Assembly: GCF_047675955.1 (NCBI RefSeq)
Contig: NC_132926.1
Coordinates: forward strand, 11,966,826-12,030,825
Reading direction: 5' to 3'
DNA length: 64,000 nucleotides
Origin: Chlorocebus sabaeus
Lineage: Eukaryota; Chordata; Mammalia; Primates; Cercopithecidae
Position numbers and translations under genes: made by a program. This document shows, piece after piece, positions 32,410 through 42,580 of this stretch. Positions within the stretch are counted from its first letter, which is position 1. Each line of letters starts with the position of its first letter. The notes beneath the pieces are model-generated. The model saw nothing but the letters and a program-made list of their open reading frames with translations. It did no database searches and was not told where the DNA came from.

Positions 32410-32527
32410 CAGGGAACCCCTGGGTGAGGATGCAGGGGTTCTGAGCTGGGGATGAATTCCCTTCCCCATGGCAGGCTGTGCTTATCAGGGCCTCGTCCTA
32501 CCATTTACTGGCGGCATGAACCTGGGA
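32410..32527 (+). repeat. Dispersed direct duplication, copy B (derived)
   Basis: This copy of 31509-31626 interrupts an antisense MIR and ends abruptly at 'acctgggaag', inside the MIR of the source. It is in the same orientation as its source and 901 bases downstream. Confidence 0.92.
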
Positions 32528-32700
32528 AGTCCCTTTGTGCAGACTGCCCTCCATGCTCACAGCGCGCATAGTGCTAGATGCAGCTGATAGCTCCATTTTG
32601 CGGATGGTAAAACTGTGTCCCAGTAGTAACTAATTTGCTTAGTGTCATGCAGACCGTAACTGCCAAAATCCCTGTGACTTTGTGACTCAAGCCTTCGCCC
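32528..32700 (-). mobile_element. MIR SINE, right part of split copy
   Basis: 'gatagctccattttgcggat' with 'agtgtcatgcagaccgtaac' is the antisense MIR core. Confidence 0.6.
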
Positions 32701-32865
32701 TTCAGTATGTCCCAGTATTAACTCTCAGTAGGAGGCAAAGCAAGACAAGGTCAGGCTTCCAAATGGAGCTGGAAAATGAAACAAAGAGGATAAGAGTGTT
32801 ATTAACAGGGTTTGTCTGTAACAGAGCAGCTGCCTCAGACGACTGATGTGACTGATAATATTAAA

Positions 32866-32869
<4 letters not shown>

Positions 32870-32914
<45 letters not shown>
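32870..32914. repeat. (TG)22 dinucleotide microsatellite
   Basis: A pure TG run of about 45 bases, likely polymorphic and Z-DNA-prone. Confidence 0.98.
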
Positions 32915-32916
<2 letters not shown>

Positions 32917-33884
32917 GATTCCTTTTGAGTCACAAAGCATTAGCAAACATTTTCCCAAGCATGCTGGGCCTGAGGATACAGGGGCCTAAGAGAACCAGTC
33001 CCTACCATGGAGAAGCTCTGCAACAATCAGTGGTTCGAGGAGGAAGGGACTTACTGCAAGGAATCAGCCGCTTCCAAATCACTGGAAGGGCTGGAGAAGT
33101 GGCCACCAGGCTGGGCCTCCAGGAATGACCCTCAGGACACTGCCGAACTTACCTACCCGGGGCCACTACCTCAAAAGCTGCTGAGAAAATGCCTGAGTCC
33201 CACAGCACACCATGGATCAGTGCTGCAATTCAGGAACCAGGAAGCTGTCCCCCTGGCTGCCACCGATGCAACATTTTCTGTCACTGGAAGCAGTAGGATG
33301 GTCAATGGGCCAGTGCCACAGACAACCTTGTATTTCCAGGACCTTGCCTGCCTGCGGGAAGGTGGCTCCTGCCTTCCAGATCTCACTAGGGCGTAGGGGA
33401 CTGACACCCAGAGCCCTCACCCCAAGAGATCTGGTGGTCCTCTCCATGGCACAGAGGCCTCCATGGCAGAGGAAAAGGCACTTGCAGGAGGGAGGGTAGA
33501 GTTGCAGCCAATTCAAGAACCGTGCCCAAGTCTCTCTCCAGCTAAAATGGGGTGTCAGAAGCTTTGGTGGCAACAGAAGGATGTCTTGTGTTCTGTGTAT
33601 CCTTTAGACTCAGCTTTGCAGAGTTGGGGGCTTGGATCCAAGGGATCCTCCTTCCTAGGAATGCAGGGAACCCCAAAGGGCCTCCTGGCTTTTCTCCAGC
33701 AGCTCTCTGCCTCACCCCATGACTGCCATCACCTGCATGGCCAGGCCACCTGGAGAAAGGCTCCCGCATGGGGCCTGAGCCTGGAGGTAAGAATTGGTTT
33801 TCAGAATCAAATTCTCTCCTTCTAGGGGCCAGGTCAGGGTTCACCCAACTTGGATGCAGGGAGAAAGGATGAGACAAGTTAATT
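32915..33884. other. Unassigned, with L2-like start
   Basis: 32925-33020 resembles an antisense L2 terminus. The rest is unique GC-rich DNA with overlapping frames on both strands (33007-33396 plus, 33217-33573 minus) and no recognisable domain. Confidence 0.4.
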
Positions 33885-34545
33885 CATTTATTTAATTAAT
33901 AGTTATTGAACACGTACTACATTACAGTCACCATTCTAGGGCGGGGGAAGCAGTGGAGAATAGGCCAGATATCTCTCATGGAGCTTACGTTATAGTGGGA
34001 TAGGAAAATAGCAAATAAGAAATAGAGACAGTGTTCAGTGCTGTGAAGTAAATGAGACAGAGCTATGGTGTGAAGTGTGTGCAGGGGAGGGCAGTTTTCA
34101 ATCCAGGGTGCAGGGAGGGCTTTTCTGAGGAAGTGACTTGGAGCTGAGGTCTGAATGACAGGTTGAAGCTAGTCATGGGAAGGGTCTGAGGAGGATGGTT
34201 CCAGCGTGTGCAAAGGTCCTTAGGTAGGCATGAGTTTATTGTGTCTAAAGACCAGAAAGAAGCCAAGACGCCCAGAGAAAGGAGCGGGGTAGCAACGAAT
34301 GAGCAAATGTTGGCAGGGGTCATATCATAAAAGGCCTTGAGGGCCAAGGTGGGAGGTTAGGGTTTATTCTAAGAGTGGTGGGAAGCCATTGGAGGCTTTC
34401 GAGCAGGAGAATGATATAATCTGACTTCTACTTTTAAAAGATCACTCAGGCTACTGGGTGAATGATGGATTGAGATGGAAAAGAATGGAGGCAAAGGAGC
34501 CAGAAGGAGGCTGTCACAGTGAACAGGGGAGAGACAATGGGGATT
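33885..34545 (-). mobile_element. L2 LINE 3' region (antisense), long copy
   Basis: One of the longest L2 pieces here. In order it has 'gttattgaacacgtactaca', 'catggagcttacgttatagt', 'ggcttttctgaggaagtgac', 'cataaaaggccttgagggcc' and 'aaaagatcactcaggctact'. Confidence 0.85.
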
Positions 34546-34739
34546 TGTCCTAAGAAAAGGAGTCCAAATCCTGTGGATCAATATCTACCCTGCCCCACCC
34601 CTACCCCCAGCCCAAAGGATTCTGCAGTTTTCTGAGTCTTCATGTGTTCTTCACTGGTTTCATCATTGCTAAAAGGCCTGAGATGTGTGGAGCCTTGGGG
34701 TGGGAGGCACCCTTTGTTCTTGGGCAGCCTTGTGTGAGT

Positions 34740-34935
34740 TGCCAAGGCTCAGACACACCTGAGTTCACATACGGGCTGTATTCCCTACCCTGGGGGCAGC
34801 TCACTTCATTTCCACAGGCCTCAGCATCCCTATCTATAAAATGGTAACAGTGATGCCTCCTTGTGGGGAGGATGAAATGTGACATACCAGCCCAACAGGA
34901 CATGTGCAAAGTAGGCCTTCGATAAACGGCGGCTT
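34740..34935 (+). mobile_element. MIR SINE
   Basis: 'ctcacttcatttccacaggcctcag' then 'ctataaaatggtaacagtga' and a 3' end 'aggccttcgataaacgg' make a near-complete sense MIR. Confidence 0.8.
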
Positions 34936-35580
34936 CGTGCCTGCTCTTCGTTCCTCATCCCCTCCCTCGGTCTCCTGCTACCCTGCACTTGGGTAAGGAC
35001 AGGAAACCCAACAGCATGCCTGAGAAGCTCCCTAGTAATGGAAATGTCAGCAGCAGAAGAAAAGGAGCCAGTGCTGCTTTGACGGCAGTGATGGCGATGA
35101 ATGATTTATGTCCAACCTAATGGTTACATAAGCAGCTGTTACATTTTAAAATCATCATGCAAACAATATGAAACATTTATTTAAGTGGTTCTACACTATG
35201 GGGAATTTGATTTAATCAGCCTTTATTTCTGTTCTCATTAGAATGAAGTCTGGCAACTCTAGTAGACAGCACTACCTCCGTTCTGTAGCTTCCAGCTACT
35301 GAAAGCAAATATTTTTACTGAGCCACAATTAAACATTTATACAGCACCCGGCTCCCCATCTGGCCTGTGGAGGGGAGGGGTGATGCAGTGAATTCATCCA
35401 AAAATTCCACACAGAATAAAGCCAGATGCACCCCCGCATCTAACAGAATTAATAAACCATCTGAAGAGTCCATTTGAGAATGAAAAAGTTCACCGATTCA
35501 TAAAATTTCTCCAAGCTGCTGTGAGCTGCAGGTAGCCAAGCTGGGGATCCTTGAGGCTGGCTTTTAATCTTTGCTCTTCT
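34936..35580. promoter_or_regulatory. Repeat-free AT-rich block, candidate conserved element
   Basis: No repeat is visible. 35090-35480 is rich in homeodomain/MEF2/POU-like AT words such as 'gatttaatcagcctttattt', 'acaattaaacatttatac' and 'cagaattaataaaccat', with little degradation. Enhancer function is inference. Confidence 0.33.
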
Positions 35581-35924
35581 GGGCCAAGTGGAGTTTTTTT
35601 ATTTTATTTTGAATTCTAAGACCATCACAACTTAGAAATCATGGGAGATGCTAAGAAGATCCTCTAAAGACAATATGACTTATTTGAAACTCCACCAGAA
35701 TTTTCATGTATTATATCTCCAAATTCAGGATATGGGTTCCCTTGGGGAGGCAAATGGAGAGAGGTACACAAGGCAGGTTTTATTGTGTTGGTGATGTTTT
35801 ATTTCTTACACTAGGTGGTGGTGCATGGATATCTGGTATTAGTCTTTCTATCTCTTTGTGTGTCTTAAATAGTGTATAATAAGAATTGAAAAAAAAAAAA
35901 AAACAAGAAAGAAAAAGAAAGTCA
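35581..35924 (+). other. Unassigned, ending in poly(A)
   Basis: 35700-35885 ends in 'aataagaattg' plus A15 (35890-35904). That suggests the 3' end of an old retroelement, but I cannot name the family. Confidence 0.35.
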
Positions 35925-36060
35925 CTGGGTATTGGAGTCAAAAGATCAAAAATCCAGTCTTGGCTCTGCCACTATCTCTGTGAAATTTGGACTTGCCTCT
36001 TGCCTTTTCAGTTTCCCTATCTATAAAAAGTCAGGACTAGAGCAGTGAAGGTTCTGTGAG
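35925..36060 (+). mobile_element. MIR SINE
   Basis: 'ccagtcttggctctgccact' with 'agtttccctatctataaaaa' is sense MIR. Confidence 0.75.
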
Positions 36061-36061
36061 G

Positions 36062-36332
36062 TTTTTGTCTGTCTGTTTGAGACAGCGTCGTGCTCTGTCG
36101 CCTAGGCTGGAGTGGAGTGGTGTGATCACAGCTCACTGCAGCCTCCACTTCCTGGGCTCAAGCAATCCTCCCACCTCAACCTCCTGAGCAGCTGGGACCA
36201 CAGGCACGTGCCACCATGCCCAGCTAATTTTTGTATTTTTGGTAGAGGTAGGGTTTCGCCATGTTGCCCAGGGTAGACTCTAAGTCCTGGACTCAAGTAA
36301 TCCGCCTGCCTCAGGATAACAGGTGCTCACCG
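36062..36332 (-). mobile_element. AluJ-like SINE, internally deleted
   Basis: This is an antisense Alu with 'cagcctccacttcctgggct' right-arm text typical of AluJ. The stretch equivalent to 'cctcccaaagtgctggg' near its 5' end is missing. Confidence 0.88.
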
Positions 36333-36792
36333 TTAAATAAGTCTGGGAAATGCTACATACTCTCTGCCCTTTGGGAAAATCATAGAATGTTAAAAGTTCT
36401 GAGAAGCCTTGTGGCAAAGCGGTCTGTTTTGTTATATATCTATTAACATCATGAGGTACTAACATTCTGTAAAATAATCTCTGCGACCTGTTATTCTGGA
36501 TTATGTCAAACACCCCTTTAGAGTCTAGGTTCTTTAGGGCAACAATTTTTGCCTATTAACAGAACAATCTCTAACCATCCCTGAAACATAAACTTTCCTC
36601 TAGGTTAGCCAGCTGAGCACCTTTCCTTCCTGTTCCAAGTCCCAGCTTCTTGCCCCTGGGCTCATGCTGGCCCCCTCACTGCTAAGCAACTCTTCCTGAG
36701 CCAGTCACTGAAGTTCTTGGGTATCTAGCTTTCTTTTCTTCTTGTTTCCTCATTCTAGAAGCATAAATTGTCCAGACTGTCTCTTGCTCAGT
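36333..36792. other. Unassigned unique sequence
   Basis: I see no repeat or gene. Confidence 0.5.
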
Positions 36793-36890
36793 GTGACATG
36801 ATAAAGTTGAAGACCAGAGAGACTGTGTGACAGAGACATAGTCACACAGCTGTGGGTGGCAGAGCTGAGACCAGAATGAAGTTCCTTTCT
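36793..36890 (-). mobile_element. MIR SINE fragment
   Basis: 'agtcacacagctgtgggtgg' is the antisense MIR core. Confidence 0.6.
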
Positions 36891-36894
36891 CACT

Positions 36895-37100
36895 GCCCTC
36901 AAATGCTTTGTTTTACATCCAATTTACATTCTGCCCTGTGCACATACATCCTTGATGCTGTTTTTGTCTGTTTATCTATGATGGTTTTTCATGTCTCTCT
37001 TGGGAAGACTGTATTCTCCTTAAAGGCACAAGTCACATCTGTGTTTATATAAATTCTAACAGTATTCTGAGGACAGCATGGTGCTGAGAACACTCTCAAT
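36895..37100 (+). mobile_element. L2 LINE 3' end
   Basis: 'actgtattctccttaaaggc' and 'acagcatggtgctgagaaca' are the sense L2 terminus. Confidence 0.6.
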
Positions 37101-37381
37101 GCCAAGTTATTGAATGTCCCAATGGATTCTTCTCCCTGCCAAGTCATTTCAGCTCCAAACGCTCCTTCCTGGAGTGATGCAGACGCATCATTTTATTCAC
37201 ACAAAATTGTTTTTAAAACTCCCCTTCAAATGTGGGAGTGATTCGGAAGTACAGAAAAACATTGACCCTAATCAAGTGATCTTAATCAACTATTCCCGTT
37301 GGAAAACTACATCTTGGTTCACTGAAATTCTGGAATAACCACACCCACTCAATTTGAGTGAGGAAGACACAACTTGGCAGA
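37101..37381. other. Unassigned unique sequence
   Basis: Nothing is recognised. Confidence 0.5.
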
Positions 37382-37734
37382 CGCTATGGTCTCAATGTTT
37401 CTGTCCTCTCCCAAATTCATATATTGAAATCTAATCACCAAGGTGATGGTGTTGGGAGGTGGGGCCCTTGGGAAATTATTAGGTTGTGAGGCTCGAACCA
37501 TCACAAATAGGTCTAGTGCCCTTAGAAAAGAGGCTGCAGAGAGCTGCCTTGTCCTAACGCCCCCATGAAGACACAGCAAGAAGATGCCGTCAGTGAACCA
37601 GAAAGCAGACTCCCACCAGACACCAACTCTTAATCATGGATTTCCCAGCCTTCAGGAATGTGAGAAATAAATTTCTGTGGTGTATAAGGTCAGCTTATGA
37701 TATTTTGTTCTAGCAGCCATAATGGGCCAAGACA
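37382..37734 (+). mobile_element. MaLR LTR (MST/MLT1-type)
   Basis: It starts 'acgctatggtctcaatgttt' and contains 'tgatggtgttgggaggtggg' and 'atgaagacacagcaagaaga'. It ends 'gtgagaaataaatttctgtg' then 'gggccaagaca'. The 353 bp fit a complete solo LTR. Confidence 0.87.
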
Positions 37735-38177
37735 GAAGAAACGTTTTTATTATGAATTAAAAGAGAGACCACATGATTTCTGGGGAGAAGCCCTTCACAC
37801 AACCACAGGTGAAACTGGGTGTGAAAGAAACTCCTGCTTTTTAAAGAGCTGCTTTAAACATGCCTTCTGGAAAAGAGTTACCATTTTCTGCTAAATCCTT
37901 TTGCAACCAGGAAACAAGAGTGCACCACGGCCAAGGTTTGCCGATGTCGTAAGTGACTTGAGTTTGCTCCATGGCTGTACATCTTCTCTGGGGACATCTT
38001 CAGCAACAACACCCCTCCAACCCCAAGTTCTTTCTGGGGAGCTGATCCTGAGGCCCACTGTGCTATTTTCCTAGATGCTGACACTTTCCTTCGAGGTGGT
38101 TTTTCAAGCAAGGAACGTCTGTCCACCAGATGGCAGTGTACCAAGAACCCAATCAAATGGCTCCTGCTCAGATCAGG
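37735..38177. other. Unassigned unique sequence
   Basis: I see no repeat or gene. Confidence 0.5.
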
Positions 38178-38396
38178 GCTAGACCTCGCTGTCCAGCTGG
38201 CAGACCCCAGCCATACGTGGCTATTGAGTCCTTAGAGTGTGAGTAATCCGAATTGAGATATGCTGTAAGGGTAAAATACCCACTGACTTCGAAGACTGAA
38301 TACAAAGAAATGGGTTTGAAGGGAGAAGAAGAAGACACAGTATTTCATGAATAACTATTTTCTATTGATTACATCTTGAATAACATTTTGCATATA
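38178..38396. mobile_element. hAT-Charlie element, left part
   Basis: 'gctgtccagctggcagacc', 'catacgtggctattgagtcc' and 'ccgaattgagatatgctgta' belong to the nonautonomous hAT family with CAGTGCTGTCC-type ends. It is cut at the TA dinucleotide 38395-38396 and resumes at 39171. Confidence 0.75.
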
Positions 38397-38439
38397 CAGT
38401 GAGCCTTGAACAGTGTGGGAGTTAGAAGTGTCAACCACC

Positions 38440-38539
38440 GGAGGCGGAGCTTGCAGTGAGCTGAGATCCGGCCACTGCACTCCAGCCTGGGCGACGGAGC
38501 GAGACTCCGTCTCAAAAAAGAAAAAAGAAAAAAAAAGAA
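38440..38539 (+). mobile_element. 5'-truncated AluY in Tigger
   Basis: Only the last ~75 bases of the right arm plus tail are present ('ggcggagcttgcagtgagct'). It is flanked by a perfect 16-base duplication, agaagtgtcaaccacc, at 38424-38439 and 38540-38555. Confidence 0.95.
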
Positions 38540-38697
38540 AGAAGTGTCAACCACCATGCCATCTAAATTCTGTGTATAACCTTTGATTCCCCAGAAACTT
38601 AACTCCTAAGAGGCTACTGTTGATTGGAAGACTTACTCATTACATAAACAGTTGATTAACACATATTTTATATGTTATATACATTATATACTGTATT

Positions 38698-38830
38698 TTT
38701 TTTTTTTTGAGACGGAGTTTCACTCTTGTTGCCCAGGCTGGAGTGCAATGGTGCGATCTCAGCTCACTGCAATCTCCTGTCTCCCAGGTCCAAGCGATTC
38801 TCCTGCCTCAGCTTCCTGAGTTGCTGGGAA
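38698..38830 (-). mobile_element. 5'-truncated Alu in Tigger
   Basis: This is the antisense Alu 3' half with a T14 tail. Flanks 'tatactgtatt' (38687-38697) and 'tatgctgtatt' (38831-38841) form the target duplication. Confidence 0.92.
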
Positions 38831-38994
38831 TATGCTGTATTCTTACAGTAAATGAAGCTAGAGAAAAGAAAATGTTATTAAGATAGATTATAAAGAAGAG
38901 AACATATATTTGCTATTTATTAAGTGAAAGTGGAGCATCAAAAAGACCATCATCCTCTTTGTTTTCATGTAGAGTGAGCTGAGGAGGAGGTGAA

Positions 38995-39104
38995 AGAGGA
39001 GGGGGCTGGTCCTGCTGTCTCAGAGGTGGCAGAGGAGGGGCTGGTCCTGCTGTCTCAGGGGTGGCAGAGGAGGGGCTGGTCCTGCTGTCTCAGGGGTGGC
39101 AGAG
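38995..39104. repeat. 35-bp minisatellite, three copies, in Tigger
   Basis: The unit gaggaggggctggtcctgct continuing gtctcaggggtggca is present three times. The first copy differs by an extra G and one A. It is a local triplication of Tigger sequence. Confidence 0.9.
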
Positions 39105-39172
39105 GCTGAAGAAAAGCCATGTGTAAGTGGACCCACACAGTTCAAACCTGTGTTGTTCAAGCGTCAACTGTA

Positions 39173-39295
39173 TTGGGTTGAATAAAATATCATAATAAAA
39201 CAGATTTTACTTGATTCCTTTTTCTTTTCAATGTGGCTACGAAAAAACGCAATGTTACATATGTGGTCTCATTGTGTTTCTGTTGGCCAGAAAAG
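39173..39295. mobile_element. hAT-Charlie element, right part
   Basis: 'ttgggttgaataaaatatca', 'ttttcaatgtggctacgaaa' and 'acatatgtggtctcattgtg' continue the element broken at 38396. Confidence 0.75.
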
Positions 39296-39369
39296 AGAGA
39301 CAGTGGGCAGAGAAAGGTCGCACTGGGAAGCTGGGTAGAGCCAGCAGTCACGGTCCCATGCAAAGTGGA

Positions 39370-39545
39370 AAGAGCATGGTCTTTGGTAAATGACCACCTG
39401 GGCTTGAACTGCAGCTCTGTCGTTTATTTTGGACTTGTGACTTAATCACTTCAAGTGTTGGTTTCCCCAGCTGTCAGTGGGCATAAGCATGCTTCCTTCT
39501 CCCATGGATGCTGTGAGGGTCAGATGTAGGACAGCCATAAATCAT
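39370..39545 (+). mobile_element. MIR SINE
   Basis: 'gagcatggtctttggtaaat', 'gggcttgaactgcagctctg' and 'tgctgtgagggtcagatgta' span a nearly full sense MIR. Confidence 0.85.
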
Positions 39546-40254
39546 GGCCTGCTCAGGCCTGCGTCCCAATGCAATTATTAGCGCACCTCCTTCAGAACTT
39601 TGTCAGTTAAAGCAATAAATTATACAGTTTCCCTGGTGAAATGAGATCACATATATTAAGCACTTGGTACACTGTAAGTGCACCATGTTATGTCTAAAAT
39701 GATCACACGACTCAGAGATGGAAGATGGTGACTTTTTCTTCTATAACTCCACATAATTTCTGACTCCAAGTTCCATTTCTGGTTGAAGCGGGAAACTCAA
39801 CCTAGTCATTTTCAGGTAAATGTGGTTATTTTAGAATTATATTCAAATCCAGAGTTCTATCCTCTTCCTTCTTCCATGGGTAGAGTCTACACTGGGGGAT
39901 TGCTGGCTTATGCAGGTCACAGCATTGGACAGGGAGGGAATACTTGGTGTTTACTTGACTTCCCTTGGCTTCCTTCCTCCATCTCTCTGATTACTTCCTC
40001 CTCTGCTGATGGCATCAGGGTCCTGCCATGGTCCACAGCTCCTCCTCTGCTGCGGAACCTCCAAATCTCTCTGGGGTCTTGGCCTCTGCAGCCTCCTAAG
40101 GACTGACCATGTTTTTCTATTTCAGAGGTCAGCACTGGACACTGACTCTGCCTGTCCCCTCTGTCTCAGCTCTCTTCTTCCATTCACCTGGACAATGACG
40201 TTTACACTTTCGGAAGATCTGTTAGTTCGGTAACCACGTAGACTTTGCACCTGT
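39546..40254. other. Unassigned, with weak MIR trace
   Basis: A terminal MIR-like piece lies at about 39640-39690. No exon is recognised; the frame at 39783-40106 has no recognisable domain. Confidence 0.4.
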
Positions 40255-40843
40255 TCTGTCCCTTGTGTTTTTGCTGAGGTTATGGGATAGAGAGACAAAT
40301 AAGAAAGGTTACTGCTCTCCAGGAAAATATAGTCTTAACCAGGACACTCACTCAAATGGCACGTGAAAAATGATAGCTTCCAGAAAAGAAACGTAAATAG
40401 AGGCTATGTGACTGGGAAGGATGAACTGGTTACTTGTGGGCAAGAAAGCCAGGGTCAAGGAACTTGTAGCTGCTGCTGAGTGGTCTTGAGGGACACCTGG
40501 AAATGTGGAGGGACGGTGATCCAGCAGAGGACCCAGTGTGAGCAAAGGCTTGGAGGTGGGACGGCCTTTCTGTAGATACAATATTTCAGTTTGATTGAAG
40601 GGAAGACTGTTAGTGGTGAGGAGTGAGACAGGCTGAAAAGTACTTTTAAAGCTCTGAATGGAAGGTTGCAGAGTTTGGTTTTGATCCCATGGGCACAGTT
40701 CTGAGTAGGGGACTGGATGGGATCCGAATTGTATTTTGAGAACCTTTACCCAGAAGTCACACATAACAGACTGAGGGGGAAGCAGGGAGCCAGTGGGACC
40801 CAGTCAGGAGGACTCGAGGAGGAAGGGGCTGGAGAAATGATGA
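40255..40843 (-). mobile_element. L2 LINE (antisense), segment 1
   Basis: 'ttactgctctccaggaaaat', 'gtgtgagcaaaggcttggag' and 'gttttgatcccatgggcaca' follow L2 antisense order up to the Alu target site. Confidence 0.65.
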
Positions 40844-40857
40844 GAAAGGGTTATTTG

Positions 40858-41149
40858 TTTGGCTTTTTGAGACAGAGTCTCACTTTGTAGCCTAGGCTGG
40901 AGTGCAATGGTGCAGTCTCAGCTCTGCAACCTCCACCTCCTGAGTTCAAGTAGTACTCCTGTCTCAGCCTCCCCACAGCTGGAATTATAGGTGCACACGA
41001 CCCTGCCCAGCTACATTTTGTATTGTTAGTAGAGATGGGGTTTCTCCATGTTGGTCAGGCTGGTCTTGAACTCCTGACTTCAAGTGATCCACCCACCTCG
41101 GCCTCCCCAAATGCTGGGATTACAGGCATGAGCCACCGCGCCTGACCAC
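40858..41149 (-). mobile_element. AluS-like SINE
   Basis: This is a full-length antisense Alu. Flanks gaaagggttatttg (40844-40857) and gaaggggttatttg (41150-41163) are its target duplication, one mismatch apart. Confidence 0.94.
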
Positions 41150-41163
41150 GAAGGGGTTATTTG

Positions 41164-41460
41164 AAAGAGACATTACTGAGGTTGATTTCAGAAGCTTTGG
41201 GCACTGATGAGATGTACAAAATTAAAGGAGGGGCAGACAAAGGTGATTTTCAGGTTTGGAGTGGGTGGAAAGTCAAAGAGTGGTGCTCACGGAAGACAGA
41301 ATTTAGCTTTGGCAGCACAAAGTCAGACTCCTGTGGTGGGCATCAGGAGGCTTATAAGCTGCCTGGTTGTCCAAAAGAAGATGTCTAGTGGGCAAGACTG
41401 GGTATGAGGAGAGAAGGGCAAGGTGGACAGGTGAATTGGAGAGTCATTTTATTTCAGGAA
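41164..41460 (-). mobile_element. L2 LINE (antisense), segment 2
   Basis: 'ttttcaggtttggagtgggt' and 'agaagatgtctagtgggcaa' continue the L2 inward after the Alu. Confidence 0.55.
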
Positions 41461-42454
41461 ATTAGGACTTAGGAAAAGAAGAGACAGCAAGTGTATTCGT
41501 CTTACAGAATACAGGTAAGTGTATTCGTCAGATCCTCAACAGGAAGCAGATGCTACTCTACCTTCAGCTGATTTAAGGAGAGTTCATTCTCAAAAGGACT
41601 CATGATCAAGGTGTCAGTGGAGTGTAGAGAAAACACCAGAGGGCATTTAGAACCAGGGCCAGGGCAGCAGAGCTTTTACTATCTCTATACCTGGAAAAAA
41701 ACACAGGGAGTGGGGAGTTTACCAGAACCCAGATGACAAGAGGGTTTTGCAGAGTCAGATGCTTTGGGAGGGGCAGTGACTTCTGCCAAGGTGGCCTCAC
41801 ACAGAAGGGTCCAGGTGAATACAGACCCCATCTCCCATTGGCAGAGAGTGGAGCATTTGGGACAAATGGAAGGTTCCAGCAAAGCAGCCATAGCCTCTAC
41901 TCTCAGGGAGGAAGAGGCTCACTAATTCCCCAGGAGAGAAAGATTTCTGGCTGCTTATTCTTTTATTCAATAACTTTTATTGAGTTTCTTTCTTATTATA
42001 AATGTAGTACATGTTCATTGTAGAGAAATTAGACACTATAGACACGTGAAAATAAGAAATTAAAAGTCAATGGAAATCCCAGTCCTCAGACAAAATGACT
42101 GCTTACAAAAATGTGATTATTCTGGACTTTTCTGTTAAAATACATAATTTAGATATCTTTTTATGTTGGTACATACAAACAGATATCATTTTGAACAGCT
42201 ACTTTTATATGGAGGCATCACTGTTTATTTAAATAAGCCCTCTTAGTGGAGATTCTCATTGAGTTCCACATACTAAATAATACTGCATCCTTCTAGCTAA
42301 ATACTTTACCTCCTTAGGCTTAGTTCCTAGTGGTGGAATTGCTGGGTCAAAAGATATACTCAATTAAAAAGATATGGCACCATATTCTAGCATTAATTTT
42401 AAAAAGAGGATACTATTTAAGGGTTAATGGGTGGATTTCTTTGTTAAACCTATT
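41461..42454. other. Unassigned, probably old repeat remnants
   Basis: A 13-base direct repeat (aagtgtattcgtc at 41489-41501 and 41517-41529) is visible. 41950-42400 ('gaattgctgggtcaaaagat') resembles an ancient LINE or DNA element, unnamed. Confidence 0.35.
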
Positions 42455-42580
42455 TTAGAAATTTTAGTGAATCTGGGAAAATTACTAGACTTCACTGCCT
42501 TACTTTCCCCATCTGTAAAATGGGGATGATAATAAAAGTATGCACCTTACAGGATTGTTGTTAGGATTAACTCATTTCCT
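42455..42580 (+). mobile_element. MIR SINE
   Basis: 'actttccccatctgtaaaatgggga' and 'acaggattgttgttaggatt' are the sense MIR 3' half. Confidence 0.85.

Larger units (their letters stand above)
38397..39170. mobile_element. Tigger/MER2-type TcMar DNA transposon
   Basis: The ends are 'cagtgagccttgaacagtg' and 'ttgttcaagcgtcaactg', diverged copies of the Tigger terminal inverted repeat. They are flanked by TA at 38395-38396 and 39171-39172, the mariner-superfamily target duplication. Internal text ('aacagttgattaacacatat', 'taagtggacccacacagttc') is Tigger. Two Alus and a small minisatellite lie inside. Confidence 0.88.

Noticed and set aside
31908..32504. 198-residue minus-strand reading frame
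   Set aside because: It crosses MIR sequence and the inserted duplicate copy (32410-32504) and has no recognisable domain.
33007..33573. Overlapping frames on both strands (129 and 118 residues)
   Set aside because: GC-rich DNA often lacks stops on both strands. Neither product resembles a known family.
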